A stretch of 10,679 bases of DNA from CAYTLQ01 sp964438715 (GTDB lineage Bacteria > Bacteroidota > Ignavibacteria > Ignavibacteriales > Ignavibacteriaceae). Position 1 is the stretch's first letter; each line of letters starts with the position of its first letter. Shown piece after piece: positions 1 to 7,361 of the stretch. The notes beneath the pieces are model-generated. The model saw nothing but the letters and a program-made list of their open reading frames with translations, was not told the DNA's origin and searched no databases. Location of the stretch: the NCBI GenBank assembly GCA_964438715.1, contig CAYTLQ010000293.1:1-10679 (forward strand). The letters are read 5' to 3'. The position numbers and the translations under genes were made by a program.

Positions 1-1169
1 CTATTAAGTATATCCTCGCTTTCCTTTATACCGAGAATTCTGAATACGGAAAAGCCTTTGAGCTAATCAAGGATATTGATAACAGTCAGAAAAAAAGCGG
101 GGCAGACCTATTTGTTTTTGGACAGAAATTGTATAACAGGAATCAATTTCAATTTGCCGCTGAGGTATTTCGTTATATCTATGATTTATATTCCGCCTCA
201 CAAATTGGGGCTGCTGCAAGAATTTATTATTGCAGAGCAGAAGAAGCAAAAATAGATGATATTTATAAAGACAGCTCCTCTTTATGGAAACCAATCACAA
301 TTCCTAAAATTTTCCCGTTAGAGAAATACAAGAGAATTATTGAATTATATGATGAAATTGAGCAAAAATCTCCCTATACTGAAAGTGCAGTTGAAGCTAT
401 TTACAGAAAAGGAAGTATTTATCTTAAGACAGGTAATTATACCGTAGCAATAGCTGAACTAAAAAAAGTAGTTACTCTTTTTCCATTATCCCGTTTCTAT
501 ATAGATGCATTGAAAGCGTTTAGAGAATTGTATATCATTAATGGGCAAATTGATTCAGCTATTTATTATAATACCTTGTTATCTGAGGCTGTGTACAGTT
601 CACCTTCGGATAAAAACGAAGCGCTTTATTTTAATGCATTATTTACAATGTTAAAAAATAATTTTACCACTGCAAAAAAACTGTTTTCCCAATTAAGTAT
701 GAAAGGGGAAGATGATAAAACAAATGACGCTATCAGCTATACTCTTCTTCTTAACACAGCAGGTTTTGACTCCTCCGGTTTAGCTGGTTATGTTGAAATA
801 TTAAAACTTATATTCCGTGGTGATTTAACGAAGGCACTAACTGATGTGCAAAAAGTAGTGGTTCATCCACAAAATTTCTACCTTAAGAGCGAGATAGAAT
901 TAAAAACTATTGAAATATTAATAGCTTTGAATAAATATCCTGAGGCATTAGCCTTTTGTGATGGCATTATTAAAGAAAAAAATAATATTTTTACGGATAA
1001 AATTTATTTTTATTCCTGCAGAGTAGTAAACTTTGGGTTGAAAAACAGCAGGGAAGCAAAAAAAATGTACGAAACTTTTCTTATCGATTATCCGTCATCT
1101 ATTTACTCTGAACAGGTAAGAGAAGAGTTACAAAAATTAATGGAAGAAACAGTAAATAAAACTATATGA
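1..1169 (+). CDS. Tetratricopeptide-repeat protein, 3' part (5' end outside window)
   Basis: The frame is open from base 3 to the TGA at 1167-1169, so this is the C-terminal part of a longer protein; the first in-window start-like codon, TTG at 129, is internal and not a credible start. The visible ~388 residues are helix-rich with TPR-like units, e.g. the stretch near 370-500 (Y-R-K-G-S-I-Y then G-N-Y-T-V-A-I-A-E-L-K-K-V-V-x-L-F-P), one at about 600-700, and a last one near 1020-1110 (S-R-E-A-K-K-M-Y-E-T-F-L-x-D-Y-P-x-S). The F-P and Y-P-S endings are typical of TPRs in envelope or secretion-associated proteins of Bacteroidota. TPRs act as protein-binding scaffolds; no enzyme domain is visible, and the N-terminus that would show an export signal is missing. 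The stop overlaps the clpX start as ATGA, so the two genes are probably translationally coupled. Specific function unknown. Confidence 0.85.
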   Translation, partial: IKYILAFLYTENSEYGKAFELIKDIDNSQKKSGADLFVFGQKLYNRNQFQFAAEVFRYIYDLYSASQIGAAARIYYCRAEEAKIDDIYKDSSSLWKPITIPKIFPLEKYKRIIELYDEIEQKSPYTESAVEAIYRKGSIYLKTGNYTVAIAELKKVVTLFPLSRFYIDALKAFRELYIINGQIDSAIYYNTLLSEAVYSSPSDKNEALYFNALFTMLKNNFTTAKKLFSQLSMKGEDDKTNDAISYTLLLNTAGFDSSGLAGYVEILKLIFRGDLTKALTDVQKVVVHPQNFYLKSEIELKTIEILIALNKYPEALAFCDGIIKEKNNIFTDKIYFYSCRVVNFGLKNSREAKKMYETFLIDYPSSIYSEQVREELQKLMEETVNKTI

Positions 1170-2422
1170 GTAAAAAGAATAATCCAAAGGATGTGAAATG
1201 CTCCTTTTGTGGTCGTCCATCCAACGAGGTAAGTAGTCTGATTGCCGGACCGGATGTCTATATTTGTGATATTTGTGTTGGTAGTAGCGTAGATATATTA
1301 AAAAATAATATACCTGCATACTCTTCGCCAAAACCGAAAAAAATGGAAATTATTACTCCTAAAGCTATCTCGGAGATTCTTGATCAGCATGTAATAGGGC
1401 AGGAAAGAGCAAAAAAGATTTTATCGGTCGCCGTTTACAACCACTATAAACGGATAAACAGTAAATCGAATTTTTTTGAATTGGAGGATGTAGAGATTGA
1501 AAAGAGTAATATTTTATTACTCGGCCCAACCGGAACAGGTAAAACTCTATTGGCTCAGACACTCTCCCGCATACTGGATGTTCCTTTTGCTATTGCCGAT
1601 GCAACTACTATTACCGAAGCCGGATATGTAGGTGATGATGTAGAAACAGTTCTTGTTCATTTATTACAAAATGCTGATTATAATGTAGAACGGGCTCAAC
1701 GAGGTATAGTTTATATTGATGAGATTGATAAAATTGCCAGAAAAAGTGATAATGTAAGTATAACACGAGATGTGAGCGGTGAAGGTGTACAGCAGGCACT
1801 ACTGAAAATCCTTGAAGGTACAATTGCCGGTGTCCCACCAAAAGGCGGCAGAAAACATCCCGAGCAGGGACTTATTTATTTAAACACAAAAAATATTCTC
1901 TTTATAGTTGGCGGGGCTTTTGAGGGTATAGAAAAGTTAATTGCTTCAAGGATAAATAAAAATAAAATGGGTTTTGGTTCGGAGGTCTCCGGTGATAAAG
2001 AATATTCCGATGATGAACTTATATCAATGGTTCAGCCGGAGGATTTACTTCGATTTGGGTTAATTCCTGAATTAATTGGTAGAATTCCAGTTATAGCTCC
2101 TCTGCATTCACTTTCTGAAGAGGCTTTAAAGAATATACTCACTCAGCCCAAGAATGCCATTCTAAAACAGTATAAAAAGATTTTTAGTATCGATGGTATC
2201 GATCTGGAATTTGATCCTTTAGCGCTAAATTCGATAGTTAAAAGAGCAATTGAAAGAAAAACCGGTGCCCGTGCCCTTCGCTCTATCGTTGAAGATTTTA
2301 TGCTTGATATAATGTTCGGTTTACCCGAAAAGAAAAACATAGAGAAGTGTATTATCACAAAAGATGTTGTTGAGCATGGAGCAGAGCCGATCTATATTGA
2401 ATCGAAGCGGAAATTCGCTTAG
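1166..2422 (+). CDS. clpX: ATP-dependent Clp protease ATP-binding subunit ClpX
   Basis: ClpX is the AAA+ unfoldase that recognises tagged or regulated substrates, unfolds them with ATP and feeds them to ClpP in the cytoplasm. The 418-residue length is normal. All hallmarks are visible: an N-terminal zinc-binding domain with C12, C15, C34 and C37; Walker A GPTGTGKT at 120-127; the pore-1 loop GYVG at 153-156; Walker B with D185-E186; the pore-2 region S-D-N-V-S-I-T-R-D at 194-202; the RKH loop at 229-231; a ClpP-binding tripeptide MGF at 268-270 (IGF in E. coli); the arginine finger in L-I-G-R at about 306; and sensor-2 GARALR at 367-372. The start ATG overlaps the upstream TPR stop (ATGA) and has no strong Shine-Dalgarno, so translation probably couples to the upstream gene. 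No clpP is present in the window, so the partner must be encoded elsewhere. Confidence 0.97.
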   Translation: MSKKNNPKDVKCSFCGRPSNEVSSLIAGPDVYICDICVGSSVDILKNNIPAYSSPKPKKMEIITPKAISEILDQHVIGQERAKKILSVAVYNHYKRINSKSNFFELEDVEIEKSNILLLGPTGTGKTLLAQTLSRILDVPFAIADATTITEAGYVGDDVETVLVHLLQNADYNVERAQRGIVYIDEIDKIARKSDNVSITRDVSGEGVQQALLKILEGTIAGVPPKGGRKHPEQGLIYLNTKNILFIVGGAFEGIEKLIASRINKNKMGFGSEVSGDKEYSDDELISMVQPEDLLRFGLIPELIGRIPVIAPLHSLSEEALKNILTQPKNAILKQYKKIFSIDGIDLEFDPLALNSIVKRAIERKTGARALRSIVEDFMLDIMFGLPEKKNIEKCIITKDVVEHGAEPIYIESKRKFA

Positions 2423-2443
2423 ATTATTCTGACTGTTTTTCGT

Positions 2444-3712
2444 ATGAAGTTCGAAACACGGTTTGTTTTGCCTCTGTGGTTAATACTATCATTTAGTATG
2501 TTACAACCTCAGTCCAAAATTCTTATCCCCATGGATCTTTCACAAACTGACCATCTTAAGGCGTATGGGGTGACATACCGTGCTTTAGAAAAAAATCTCA
2601 AAGCAGACTGGCTCCTCAATTACAGGGGAGGCTCATTCCTGATTGATTATTCAGATCTTATTGCTTCAGAATGCCGGCTCGAGGGAATATATTTCACAAC
2701 TATTTCTGCAAGTGAATCAGCTTCATTATATGCCGAGGTACAATCGGAAAATAATAACACTGAGGTAATTCGTCTTGAAAAGCCACCCAAAATTGCTGTT
2801 TATGTGCCTCCCGGATTTGCCCCATGGGATGACGCAGTTACTCTTGCTCTTGAATATGCCAACATTCCCTACACGAAGTTTTGGAATGAAGAAGTTCTTT
2901 CGGGAAAACTTTCGGAGTATGATTGGTTGCACCTCCATCATGAGGATTTTACAGGACAATATGGTAAATTTTATGCAAGTTTCAGTAATGCTCAATGGTA
3001 TATTGAACAACAGATGCGGTATGAAGCAGATGCGAAAAGATTAGGGTATAAAAAAGTTTCTGAAATGATGAGGGCAGTTGCGGTTTCAATTAAAAACTTT
3101 ATTGGTAATGGTGGGTTTCTTTTTGCTATGTGCTCAGCTACAGATTCTTATGATATTGCACTTGCCGCAATTGGTACTGATATTTGTGAAAGAATGTTTG
3201 ATGGTGATGCCGCTGACAGAGATGCCGAAGATAAACTTGATATGGGAAATACATTGGCATTCGAAAACTTTAAATTAGAAATGAATCCCTATGTATATGA
3301 ATATAGCGATATAGATATTCAACCAACGGAAATTCTCGACCAGGAAAACGATTATTTTACCTTGTTCGATTTCTCTGCAAAATATGATCCTGTACCAACT
3401 ATGCTGACACAAAATCATGCGAATGTTATTCGTGGATTTATGGGGCAGACTACAATGTTCAGACGAAAAACGATTAAAAATTCCGTTATAGTAATGGCTG
3501 AAAGAAATGGTACGGATCAGGTTAAATATTTACATGGTAATTTTGGCAGGGGAACCTTTACATTTTATGGTGGTCACGACCCCGAAGATTACCAGCATGC
3601 AGTAGGTGACCCACCGACTGAATTAAAACTGCATAAAAATTCCCCGGGTTACCGATTAATACTTAATAATATTTTGTTTCCCGCCGCAAAAAAGAAAAAA
3701 CAAAAAACCTGA
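2444..3712 (+). CDS. Exported protein of the family labelled 'asparagine synthetase B' in Bacteroidota; true function unknown
   Basis: The protein has 422 residues. It starts with K3 and R6, then a hydrophobic stretch at about 8-20 ending near Q-P-Q-S, consistent with a signal peptide and export to the periplasm. Conserved-looking segments follow: ILIPMD at 26-31, D-W-L-L-N-Y-R-G-G-S-F at 55-65, K-I-A-V-Y-V-P-P-G at 116-124, H-L-H-H-E-D-F at 163-169, F-A-M-C-S-A-T-D at 227-234 and F-Y-G-G-H-D-P-E-D-Y at 374-383. I recall near-identical motifs in Bacteroidota proteins named asparagine synthetase B. That name is not supported here: there is no N-terminal Cys2 nucleophile and no S-G-G-x-D-S pyrophosphate loop. 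The C230 region between a beta-like strand and a helix loosely resembles a class I glutamine-amidotransferase-like fold (inference only). The C-terminus is lysine-rich. It lies 21 bp after clpX on the same strand, probably in the same operon, with no clear Shine-Dalgarno before the ATG. Confidence 0.75.
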   Translation: MKFETRFVLPLWLILSFSMLQPQSKILIPMDLSQTDHLKAYGVTYRALEKNLKADWLLNYRGGSFLIDYSDLIASECRLEGIYFTTISASESASLYAEVQSENNNTEVIRLEKPPKIAVYVPPGFAPWDDAVTLALEYANIPYTKFWNEEVLSGKLSEYDWLHLHHEDFTGQYGKFYASFSNAQWYIEQQMRYEADAKRLGYKKVSEMMRAVAVSIKNFIGNGGFLFAMCSATDSYDIALAAIGTDICERMFDGDAADRDAEDKLDMGNTLAFENFKLEMNPYVYEYSDIDIQPTEILDQENDYFTLFDFSAKYDPVPTMLTQNHANVIRGFMGQTTMFRRKTIKNSVIVMAERNGTDQVKYLHGNFGRGTFTFYGGHDPEDYQHAVGDPPTELKLHKNSPGYRLILNNILFPAAKKKKQKT

Positions 3713-3746
3713 TATTTTTCACAACCGTACAAAACGATAAAAAAAC

Positions 3747-3766
3747 TACCCCGAAAAGGTCGGGTA
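3747..3766 (+). terminator. Hairpin after the clpX cluster
   Basis: TACCC-(C)-GA pairs with TCGGGTA around an AAAGG loop, giving a 7-bp stem with one bulged C. It starts 34 bases after the stop of the preceding gene and is followed by a short ATTTAA tract. The weak T-run makes this a moderate intrinsic-terminator candidate; a run of seven As precedes it, so it could also act on the opposite strand. Confidence 0.5.
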
Positions 3767-3820
3767 TTTAACCAAAACCGTAAATTTGTTTAACAAACAC
3801 AAAATTGTACGATGTAGTCT

Positions 3821-4183
3821 ATGGTAATTGTAACTCTTTTTTCTCAAATACTTCACATACTGCCACGCTCAATTTTTAATGCAACAGGAAAAAAGTATAA
3901 GACTGATAAACACTCAAAAGGAATAAATAACTGGACGCATCTGGTGTCTATGTTATTATGCCATTTTGCTATGGCACATTCTGTCAGAGACATCAGTATC
4001 GGACTCAGATCAATGACAGGGAATGCAAGTCATGTGGGTTTACAGAAGAAAATCTCAAGTCGGTCAAGTATCTCATACATTAATGAACATCGTAACGGGC
4101 AGATGTTTAAAGAATTCTACATAAAATTAAAAGACTATTTGCAGAGTAGCGATGTTGCCGATAACCCGTCGCCCATCCATTAG
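3821..4183 (+). pseudogene. Truncated IS4-family transposase (N-terminal DUF4372 region only)
   Basis: The 120-residue frame begins T-L-F-S-Q-I-L-H-I-L-P-R (residues 5-16), continues through a W-x-x-L-V-S-M-L-L-C-H-F segment (38-49), S-V-R-D-I-S-I-G-L-R-S (54-64), and S-R-S-S-I-S-Y-I-N-E-H-R (80-91). This is the order seen in the N-terminal domain (DUF4372) of one IS4-family transposase group. Full-length members have roughly 370-400 residues; the DDE catalytic core is absent here. Transposase-like sequence stops at about residue 108 (L-Q). The last 12 residues, S-S-D-V-A-D-N-P-S-P-I-H, are encoded by the beginning of the repeat at 4146-4345, so the reading frame is a chance fusion. No convincing ribosome-binding site precedes the ATG and no inverted repeats of the original IS are evident. 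It is best read as a dead remnant cut off at the repeat. Confidence 0.85.
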
Positions 4184-4345
4184 CTAACGGAAAGCGATGC
4201 CACTTAAATAACAACTGCCAATAGTTTTAAAAACAGTTATCTAATAGAACAACTTTGAACAAGAAACTTTATACGGAAGAACAAAGCCAATAATTACACA
4301 AATGCCAAGTACGAAAAGGGCGTCCGCTTGATTGGCGTGTTATAC
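4146..4345. repeat. attC-like dispersed repeat, copy 1 (partly degenerate left end)
   Basis: The right 100 bases (4246-4345) align without gaps to 7255-7354 with about 84 matches by hand count, including a 19-base identical block ending near GATTGGCG and the terminal GTTATAC. The left end keeps an 11-base block (GTTGCCGATAA, 4154-4164) shared with copy 2. It lacks the outer GTATAAC arm, and the inner AAGCGG has become AACCCG. The paired-arm structure is therefore partly decayed in this copy. It lies between the broken transposase and the 3' end of the propeller gene, whose TAA is 8 bases away, at the point where the + and - strand genes converge. Confidence 0.75.
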
Positions 4346-4353
4346 TTGCGTCG

Positions 4354-5862
4354 TTATTTCAATAAAATCATCTTTCTATTTTCATTGAAACCATTTACGC
4401 TTAATGAATACACATAAACTCCACTTGGTAAATTACTGCCATTAAATTTAATTGTGTAATTACCTTGTGTCTGTTCTTTATTCAATAATGTTGCTATTTC
4501 TTTTCCTAAGATGTCATAAACTTTAAGTTGAACTAAACCTTCCTCTTTTATTTGATATGAGATTGTTGTTGTTGGATTAAATGGATTAGGAAAGTTTTGT
4601 GATAGAGAATAATCTGATACATAAGAGTCGCTTTCATTTACAGAAACAGTACCAGTATCTCTAATAGCAATCAAAGTTTTAATTTGAGTATGATTAAGAG
4701 AAATATGATGAACGCCTAAGTATAGTGTACCATCTTTTGCAATTGCGCCGGTATTATCTACCTGTTGCTCGTCTGCAATTAACGATAATTTCCATTTAAG
4801 ATTTCCATCACTTGAAATAGCATAATAGTTATAGCCAAATGTGGACCCCACATAAACAGTACCTTCAGAATCACAAATCAGAGGTTGCTCAAATTGGTCA
4901 CCTTCTACTTCATTAAATAAATATTTCCATCTAAATGTTCCATCGTATCTGAGAGAGATTAATTCAGGGTAATAAGGACAGCAAGTTGTATCCCAGGCAA
5001 TAGTATAAATATTACCATTTTTATCAATAGTTGGTATTGCGATGGGACTACCAAACAAATAATAGTTCCAGTTTAAATTCCCATTTTGATTAATGGAATA
5101 TAAATACTGCCCAGAGGTACAATATATATTCCCATAAGAATCTACCATTGATCCTCTTATTATTTGCTCGCAACTGAATTTCCATTTTAGACTACTATCA
5201 AGATTTAAAGCAAATAAATTTGAGTCCCTTCCTGAAATATAAATTGTATTACCATCTGGAGAAATCACTGGTGATCCGCTGCCGAATCCATTTTCATAAG
5301 ATATATTCCAGTTAAGAGTACCATTAGGTCTAATAGAATATAATTCTCCTTTGCTATTTGTTATATATATATTACCCTCTAAATCAATATTAGGAATTAC
5401 TTCTTGAAAAATAGAAGCAGAAGTTTTATACTTCCATTTAAATGTACCGTTAGGATTTAAAGCATAAAGGCAACTGTCGCGCGAACCAAAATAAATTGTA
5501 TTGCCTGAATCAATCAAAATTCCAGCTTGTGTTGCTCGTCCGCTTCCTGTTTCATATTCCCAGTTAAAATTACCATCAGCAGTATATGAATAAAAATAAT
5601 CTCCAAAAACATAATATGACCCAAAGTATAAGTTATTATCTTTACCGATTACAGGTCCTGAAAAGATTCCATAAGGCATATCAACTGTCCAGACTATATT
5701 TGGTGTTTGTGGTCCTTTGTATGGGGATCTACCTGTAAACTGTGGATCGTGCTTTATCATTGGCCAATCTGTATTTGCAAGAGTTGGCCAGGGGATATCT
5801 GTTTGCTGCTGTGTGTAAACCGAGGTTGCCAGTAAAATTGATAATAAAATATTCTTTATCAT
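4354..5862 (-). CDS. Secreted PQQ-type beta-propeller protein with T9SS sorting domain
   Basis: The protein has 502 residues. A signal peptide covers about 1-18 (K3, hydrophobic core, then Y-T-Q-Q-Q). Next comes W-P-M-I-K-H-D-P-Q-F-T-G-R-S (33-46), a motif typical of PQQ-like beta-propeller openings. Seven repeats of the form (D/N)-G-x-(L/F)-x-W-(K/N/E) follow, at about 97, 138, 180, 223, 260, 308 and 353, each followed by a strand with I-Y or L-Y, matching a seven-bladed propeller. Residues 419-502 are the type IX sorting domain (Q-N-F-P-N-P-F-N-P, then V-Y-D-I-L-G, then L-P-S-G-V-Y-V-Y-S-L, ending L-L-K), which directs export across the outer membrane and surface attachment or release. No PQQ-dehydrogenase catalytic residues are evident, so a binding or structural role is more likely than an enzymatic one. 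The start is supported by AGGAGT at 5868-5873, five bases before the ATG. A hairpin lies in the gap after the upstream gene. Confidence 0.9.
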   Translation of the reverse strand: MIKNILLSILLATSVYTQQQTDIPWPTLANTDWPMIKHDPQFTGRSPYKGPQTPNIVWTVDMPYGIFSGPVIGKDNNLYFGSYYVFGDYFYSYTADGNFNWEYETGSGRATQAGILIDSGNTIYFGSRDSCLYALNPNGTFKWKYKTSASIFQEVIPNIDLEGNIYITNSKGELYSIRPNGTLNWNISYENGFGSGSPVISPDGNTIYISGRDSNLFALNLDSSLKWKFSCEQIIRGSMVDSYGNIYCTSGQYLYSINQNGNLNWNYYLFGSPIAIPTIDKNGNIYTIAWDTTCCPYYPELISLRYDGTFRWKYLFNEVEGDQFEQPLICDSEGTVYVGSTFGYNYYAISSDGNLKWKLSLIADEQQVDNTGAIAKDGTLYLGVHHISLNHTQIKTLIAIRDTGTVSVNESDSYVSDYSLSQNFPNPFNPTTTISYQIKEEGLVQLKVYDILGKEIATLLNKEQTQGNYTIKFNGSNLPSGVYVYSLSVNGFNENRKMILLK

Positions 5863-5890
5863 AATCTACTCCTAATATTTACTTAAAATA

Positions 5891-5924
5891 TGAAAGATTG
5901 CCCCAAAGGAAGGACAATCTTTCA
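5891..5924 (-). terminator. Hairpin between the 5935-7041 gene and the propeller gene
   Basis: A perfect 10-bp stem, TGAAAGATTG with CAATCTTTCA, closes a 14-base loop. On the - strand it lies just after the stop of the 5935-7041 gene and is followed by TATTTT. It is a candidate terminator or attenuator that could lower read-through into the propeller gene. It might instead be a processing or stability hairpin. Confidence 0.55.
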
Positions 5925-5934
5925 TTGATCATTT

Positions 5935-7041
5935 TTACTTCTGTAAAATTAATTTTCTTGTTTCGGAATAAACACCAGCTTTAATCTGATAAAGATATAT
6001 TCCACTGGTAAGGTTTGAAGCATCGAATTTAATTGTATGTGTTCCAGCTTCTTTATGCTCGTTTACAAGTTCAGCAACTTTTCTTCCTAAGATATCAAAA
6101 ACCTTGAGAGTTACCTGACCCGAAACTGGTAATGAATAGATTATAATTGTGGTGGGATTAAATGGATTAGGATAATTTTGAGAAGGATTATATCTCTGGT
6201 CATCAAAATAATTATTTGAAACAGATTTTTTATCGATATCGTCTCCAGGAACATTTACTATAACTGTATTTGAAGCTGAGGTTTCTATTGGGTTTGGCGG
6301 GTTTTCTGTATAAACACCCTTAACATAATAATAAACATCAGTTCCCGCTTGTCCCCCCGGTTGAGTCAAAGATAGTGTTTCATCAACATAAGTGAATTCA
6401 TCCTCGTCTAAAGTAGCAAGAAGCTCCCAACCTCCATAGTCTCTATATATTCTGTATTCATAAATACCCAAATTCTGAGGATAAGAACCAAAAGCAAATT
6501 TGGGATGATCATCTCCATTATTGAATACTGCTAAGCAATTGTCCCAATAATCTTCCAAACCTGAAGTTTCCAGTAAGTTAGATGTAAGATCCCAGAGCGT
6601 TTGATAGCTAAGATCTATGATTTGTGTGTTTGCAGAATTTTTAAAATGTTTATTAGTAACATCATAATTAAATGTTACATCTAGTGATGCACGCCAGTCT
6701 GAAGTTCGCCAATCGCAGTAAAGATATGCCTGTTCAACACCATTTTCGACTGCACTTATTTTATACAGACCAACAGCAAAAGTATCGTTTACTGTTGAAG
6801 GGTCTAAAATGTGATCGAATGCTGCATAACCAGTACAGCTAGAAACAACATCAGAGGCTGTTGCATAATCCTCTGTTAGATTATAGTTTTCATCCCACCT
6901 AGCACCTATGCCTGTTAAGGTAAAAGTAATATTAACTGAACCTCTGCAATTAACTAAATTAATCCGCAATTCTCCTATATATCTTTCCTGAGGAAGCATT
7001 ACGATTGGTAATAATATTAATAATAGTATTAATTTTTTCAT
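5935..7041 (-). CDS. Secreted protein of unknown function with T9SS sorting domain
   Basis: The protein has 368 residues. The signal peptide is strong (K-K then a Leu/Ile-rich core at 4-16, then L-P-Q-E-R). Residues about 20-175 match no family I can name; they include four cysteines (C32, C69, C109, C169) that could form disulfides outside the cell. Residues about 190-265 (Y-E-Y-R-I-Y-R, then D-V-Y-Y-Y-V-K-G-V-Y, then S-A-S-N-T-V) look like a fibronectin type III-type beta-sandwich. Residues 286-368 are a type IX sorting domain (Q-N-Y-P-N-P-F-N-P, V-F-D-I-L-G-R, L-T-S-G-I-Y-L-Y, ending L-Q-K). The start is supported by AAGGAC at 7048-7053, six bases before the ATG. It lies upstream of the propeller gene on the same strand, with a 72-bp gap containing a hairpin. 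Together the two genes are bounded by the two attC-like repeats. Confidence 0.87.
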   Translation of the reverse strand: MKKLILLLILLPIVMLPQERYIGELRINLVNCRGSVNITFTLTGIGARWDENYNLTEDYATASDVVSSCTGYAAFDHILDPSTVNDTFAVGLYKISAVENGVEQAYLYCDWRTSDWRASLDVTFNYDVTNKHFKNSANTQIIDLSYQTLWDLTSNLLETSGLEDYWDNCLAVFNNGDDHPKFAFGSYPQNLGIYEYRIYRDYGGWELLATLDEDEFTYVDETLSLTQPGGQAGTDVYYYVKGVYTENPPNPIETSASNTVIVNVPGDDIDKKSVSNNYFDDQRYNPSQNYPNPFNPTTIIIYSLPVSGQVTLKVFDILGRKVAELVNEHKEAGTHTIKFDASNLTSGIYLYQIKAGVYSETRKLILQK

Positions 7042-7163
7042 TTTTATGTCCTTAGAAAATTGTTAAAGTTTTTCTGGAATTTTTAATATCATAGCCTTAA
7101 GTAAAACCGGATGTATATAAGTATTTTTTATTTTTCATTTCCGTTACCTTTTCTCTAAGTGAG
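7042..7163 (-). other. Upstream leader of the 5935-7041 gene
   Basis: This AT-rich stretch lies between repeat copy 2 and the start codon at 7041. Besides the Shine-Dalgarno AAGGAC (7048-7053) I see no clear promoter pair, no hairpin and no small gene. If the repeat boundary is a recombination junction, the promoter for the gene would have to lie here or enter by read-through from the metallopeptidase gene. Confidence 0.4.
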
Positions 7164-7357
7164 TAAGTATAACGGCGTTGCCGATAAGCGGCGCCCCAGA
7201 ACCGAAGCGCAGAGCAATACTAACAACTTTTTATTTATTAAAAATTTATTTAGCAGTACAACTTTGAACAAGAACCTCTACACGGTACTACAAAGCCAGT
7301 AATTACTAAAATGACGAATGCGAAAATGGCGTCCGCTTGATTGGCGGGTTATACTTA
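7164..7357. repeat. attC-like dispersed repeat, copy 2 (intact complementary ends)
   Basis: The ends are complementary in blocks: TAAGTATAAC (7164-7173) with GTTATACTTA (7348-7357), GCC (7180-7182) with GGC (7343-7345), AAGCGG (7186-7191) with CCGCTT (7333-7338), and CGCC (7192-7195) with GGCG (7328-7331), separated by short unpaired spacers. This resembles the R''-L''-L'-R' layout of integron attC sites: GTATAAC and GTTATAC differ at one position from the RYYYAAC and GTTRRRY consensus boxes. The ~190-bp span is longer than the usual 57-141 bp. Its right 100 bases match copy 1 (4246-4345) at about 84% without gaps. Read on the - strand, it follows the metallopeptidase gene, as an attC would follow a cassette gene. 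A MITE-like element is the main alternative. Confidence 0.75.
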
Positions 7358-7361
7358 CGCT

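Noticed and set aside
129..131. TTG at 129 as the start of the TPR gene
   Set aside because: The same frame stays open to the left edge of the window and continues with TPR-like sequence, so the true start lies outside.
2775..3278. Additional + strand reading frames inside the exported protein gene
   Set aside because: They are +1/+2 shadows of the 2444-3712 gene, with no ribosome-binding site and no protein-like conservation.
2444..3712. True asparagine synthetase B
   Set aside because: There is no N-terminal Cys2, no glutaminase-domain signature and no pyrophosphate-loop motif, and the N-terminus looks like a signal peptide.
4146..7357. CRISPR array
   Set aside because: Only two copies about 3 kb apart, far longer than CRISPR repeats, with genes rather than spacers between them.
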